Source: an uncultured Bacteroidota bacterium (lineage in GTDB: Bacteria; Bacteroidota; Bacteroidia; JABEUT01). From it: a stretch of DNA of 34,620 nt. Every line of letters begins with the position of its first letter. Position 1 is the first letter of the stretch. The notes beneath the pieces are model-generated. The model saw nothing but the letters and a program-made list of their open reading frames with translations. It made no database searches and had not been told where the DNA came from. Both the position numbers and the translations under genes were made by a program. The stretch is taken from assembly GCA_903916255.1 (NCBI GenBank), contig CAIWVW010000021.1, positions 1-34,620 of the forward strand, in the 5' to 3' direction. This document shows, in pieces, positions 33,781 to 34,620 of the stretch.

Positions 33781-34620
33781 TTATTTGGATTTAGCTGCAA
33801 AATAGTGGTGGAACAAGGCAATGGTCTCGATGCCTTTCAGGTAATTGAATATTCCGTAATGTTCGTTCGGTGAATGGATATTATCGGAATTCAGACCAAA
33901 CCCAAGTAAAACGGAATCATTACCCAGTTCTTTTTTGAACAGGGCCACAATTGGGATACTGCCTCCGCTTCGGGTAGGAATCGGTTTTTTACCGAATGAT
34001 TCCTGCATGGCTTTGCTCGCTGCCTGATATCCGGCGGATGAAGTTTCAAGTAATACAGGGTCGCCGCCATGGCCAAGGGTAACCTTTACGCTTACCGATT
34101 TAGGCGCTATTTTTTCAAAATGTTTTTTGAACAGTTCCAGTATTTTATCGGGGCTTTGGTTAGGAACCAATCGCATGGTGATTTTTGCAAATGCTTTGGA
34201 TGCAATAACCGTTTTGGAGCCTTCTCCCTGATAGCCGCCCCAAATTCCGTTCAGCTCTACTGTAGGGCGTATGGAGGTACGCTCCAGTGTGGTATATCCT
34301 TTTTCGCCGGTCACATCTTTAATGCCTAAATCTTTTTTATAGTTATTCAGGTTGAAGGGTGCGCTGTTTAAATCCTTCCTGTCTTTAGCTGAAAGCACTT
34401 TAACATCTTTATAAAATCCGGGAATAGTAATGTGCCCGTCTTTATCTTTCAGTGAAGCAATCATTTCGCATAAAACGGTAATAGGGTTTGCTACTGCTCC
34501 GCCATATACGCCCGAATGCAAATCGCGGTTAGGGCCTGTAACTTCAATTTCCACTCCTGCAATTCCACGCAAGCCCACATTGATAGATGGAACTTTATTA
34601 TCTATAATATCTGTATCGGA
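33781..34620 (-). CDS. M20-family dipeptidase, 5' part outside the window
   Basis: The visible 280 codons form the C-terminal part of an M20 metallopeptidase; the open frame continues past 34620. Recognisable segments are SDTDIIDNKVPSINVGLRGIAG, DLHSGVYGGAVANP with the dimer-domain histidine, the dimerisation domain (IWGGYQGEGSKTVIASKAFAKITMRLVPNQ), RSGGSIPIVALF, and FGLNSDNIHSPNEHYG, which carries a zinc ligand histidine. The first metal-binding half lies outside the window. These enzymes hydrolyse dipeptides with two metal ions. No signal peptide can be judged. The methionine-like start at 34578 is internal, since an uninterrupted frame precedes it. Confidence 0.93.
   Translation of the reverse strand, partial: SDTDIIDNKVPSINVGLRGIAGVEIEVTGPNRDLHSGVYGGAVANPITVLCEMIASLKDKDGHITIPGFYKDVKVLSAKDRKDLNSAPFNLNNYKKDLGIKDVTGEKGYTTLERTSIRPTVELNGIWGGYQGEGSKTVIASKAFAKITMRLVPNQSPDKILELFKKHFEKIAPKSVSVKVTLGHGGDPVLLETSSAGYQAASKAMQESFGKKPIPTRSGGSIPIVALFKKELGNDSVLLGFGLNSDNIHSPNEHYGIFNYLKGIETIALFHHYFAAKSK

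Overview
The window is a stretch of a Bacteroidota chromosome, probably from the Chitinophagales/Sphingobacteriales side of the phylum, although that finer placement is inference. The evidence is a fused MurF-alanine racemase, a giant Ig/PKD-repeat protein ending in the gliding-motility (CHU_C, type B T9SS) sorting domain, TANNTTTG-type -7 promoter elements, and moderate GC with AT-rich gaps. Genes are densely packed and no gene-free stretch exceeds about 270 bases. No rRNA, tRNA or CRISPR array was found.

Layout. 1-4.5 kb: pyrB, a small antitoxin-like gene coupled to a secreted protein, then ffh and folD, separated by a 505-bp insertion that encodes a four-helix-bundle (S23/IVP) protein. 4.5-8.3 kb (minus): amino acid permease, putative lipoprotein and class A beta-lactamase-like hydrolase in one operon. 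8.4-10.8 kb: secreted beta-propeller/phosphoesterase. 11.1-12.8 kb (plus): ECF sigma factor with a small Gly/Arg-rich membrane protein, a strong terminator, and a DUF4240 lipoprotein. 12.8-17.2 kb: two secreted amidohydrolase-family proteins, with active-site histidines kept in only one domain. 17.5 kb: Rrf2 regulator with three cysteines. 17.9-23.5 kb (minus): rhomboid, GmhB-like phosphatase, GT4 glycosyltransferase, RNase HII and a membrane-anchored propeller protein, linked by overlaps of 1 to 4 nt or a 4-nt gap. 23.6-28.8 kb: RimB-like protease domain, MORN lipoprotein, polyprenyl synthase, HEPN/AbiU2-like protein, MurF-Alr. 28.9-34.6 kb: radical SAM/SPASM protein, bidirectional terminator, the giant surface protein, and an M20 dipeptidase cut by the window end.

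The most unusual feature is the insertion at 3075-3579. It has 42-bp inverted ends, each built of six 7-bp units. The outer 18 bp of the two ends match at 17 positions. ACAG flanks both sides, and removing the insert with one ACAG leaves ffh and folD 6 bp apart. This looks like a small mobile element that carries only an S23-type gene. Degenerate 7-bp-period arrays also lie between two divergent promoter pairs, before a terminator, and inside two secreted-protein genes. A separate 20-bp perfect palindrome lies in frame inside the racemase domain of murF-alr.

How the genes work together: the window mixes nucleotide and one-carbon metabolism (pyrB, folD), protein targeting (ffh), wall and isoprenoid precursor synthesis (murF-alr, polyprenyl synthase), glycan assembly (GmhB-like, GT4) and many envelope or secreted proteins.
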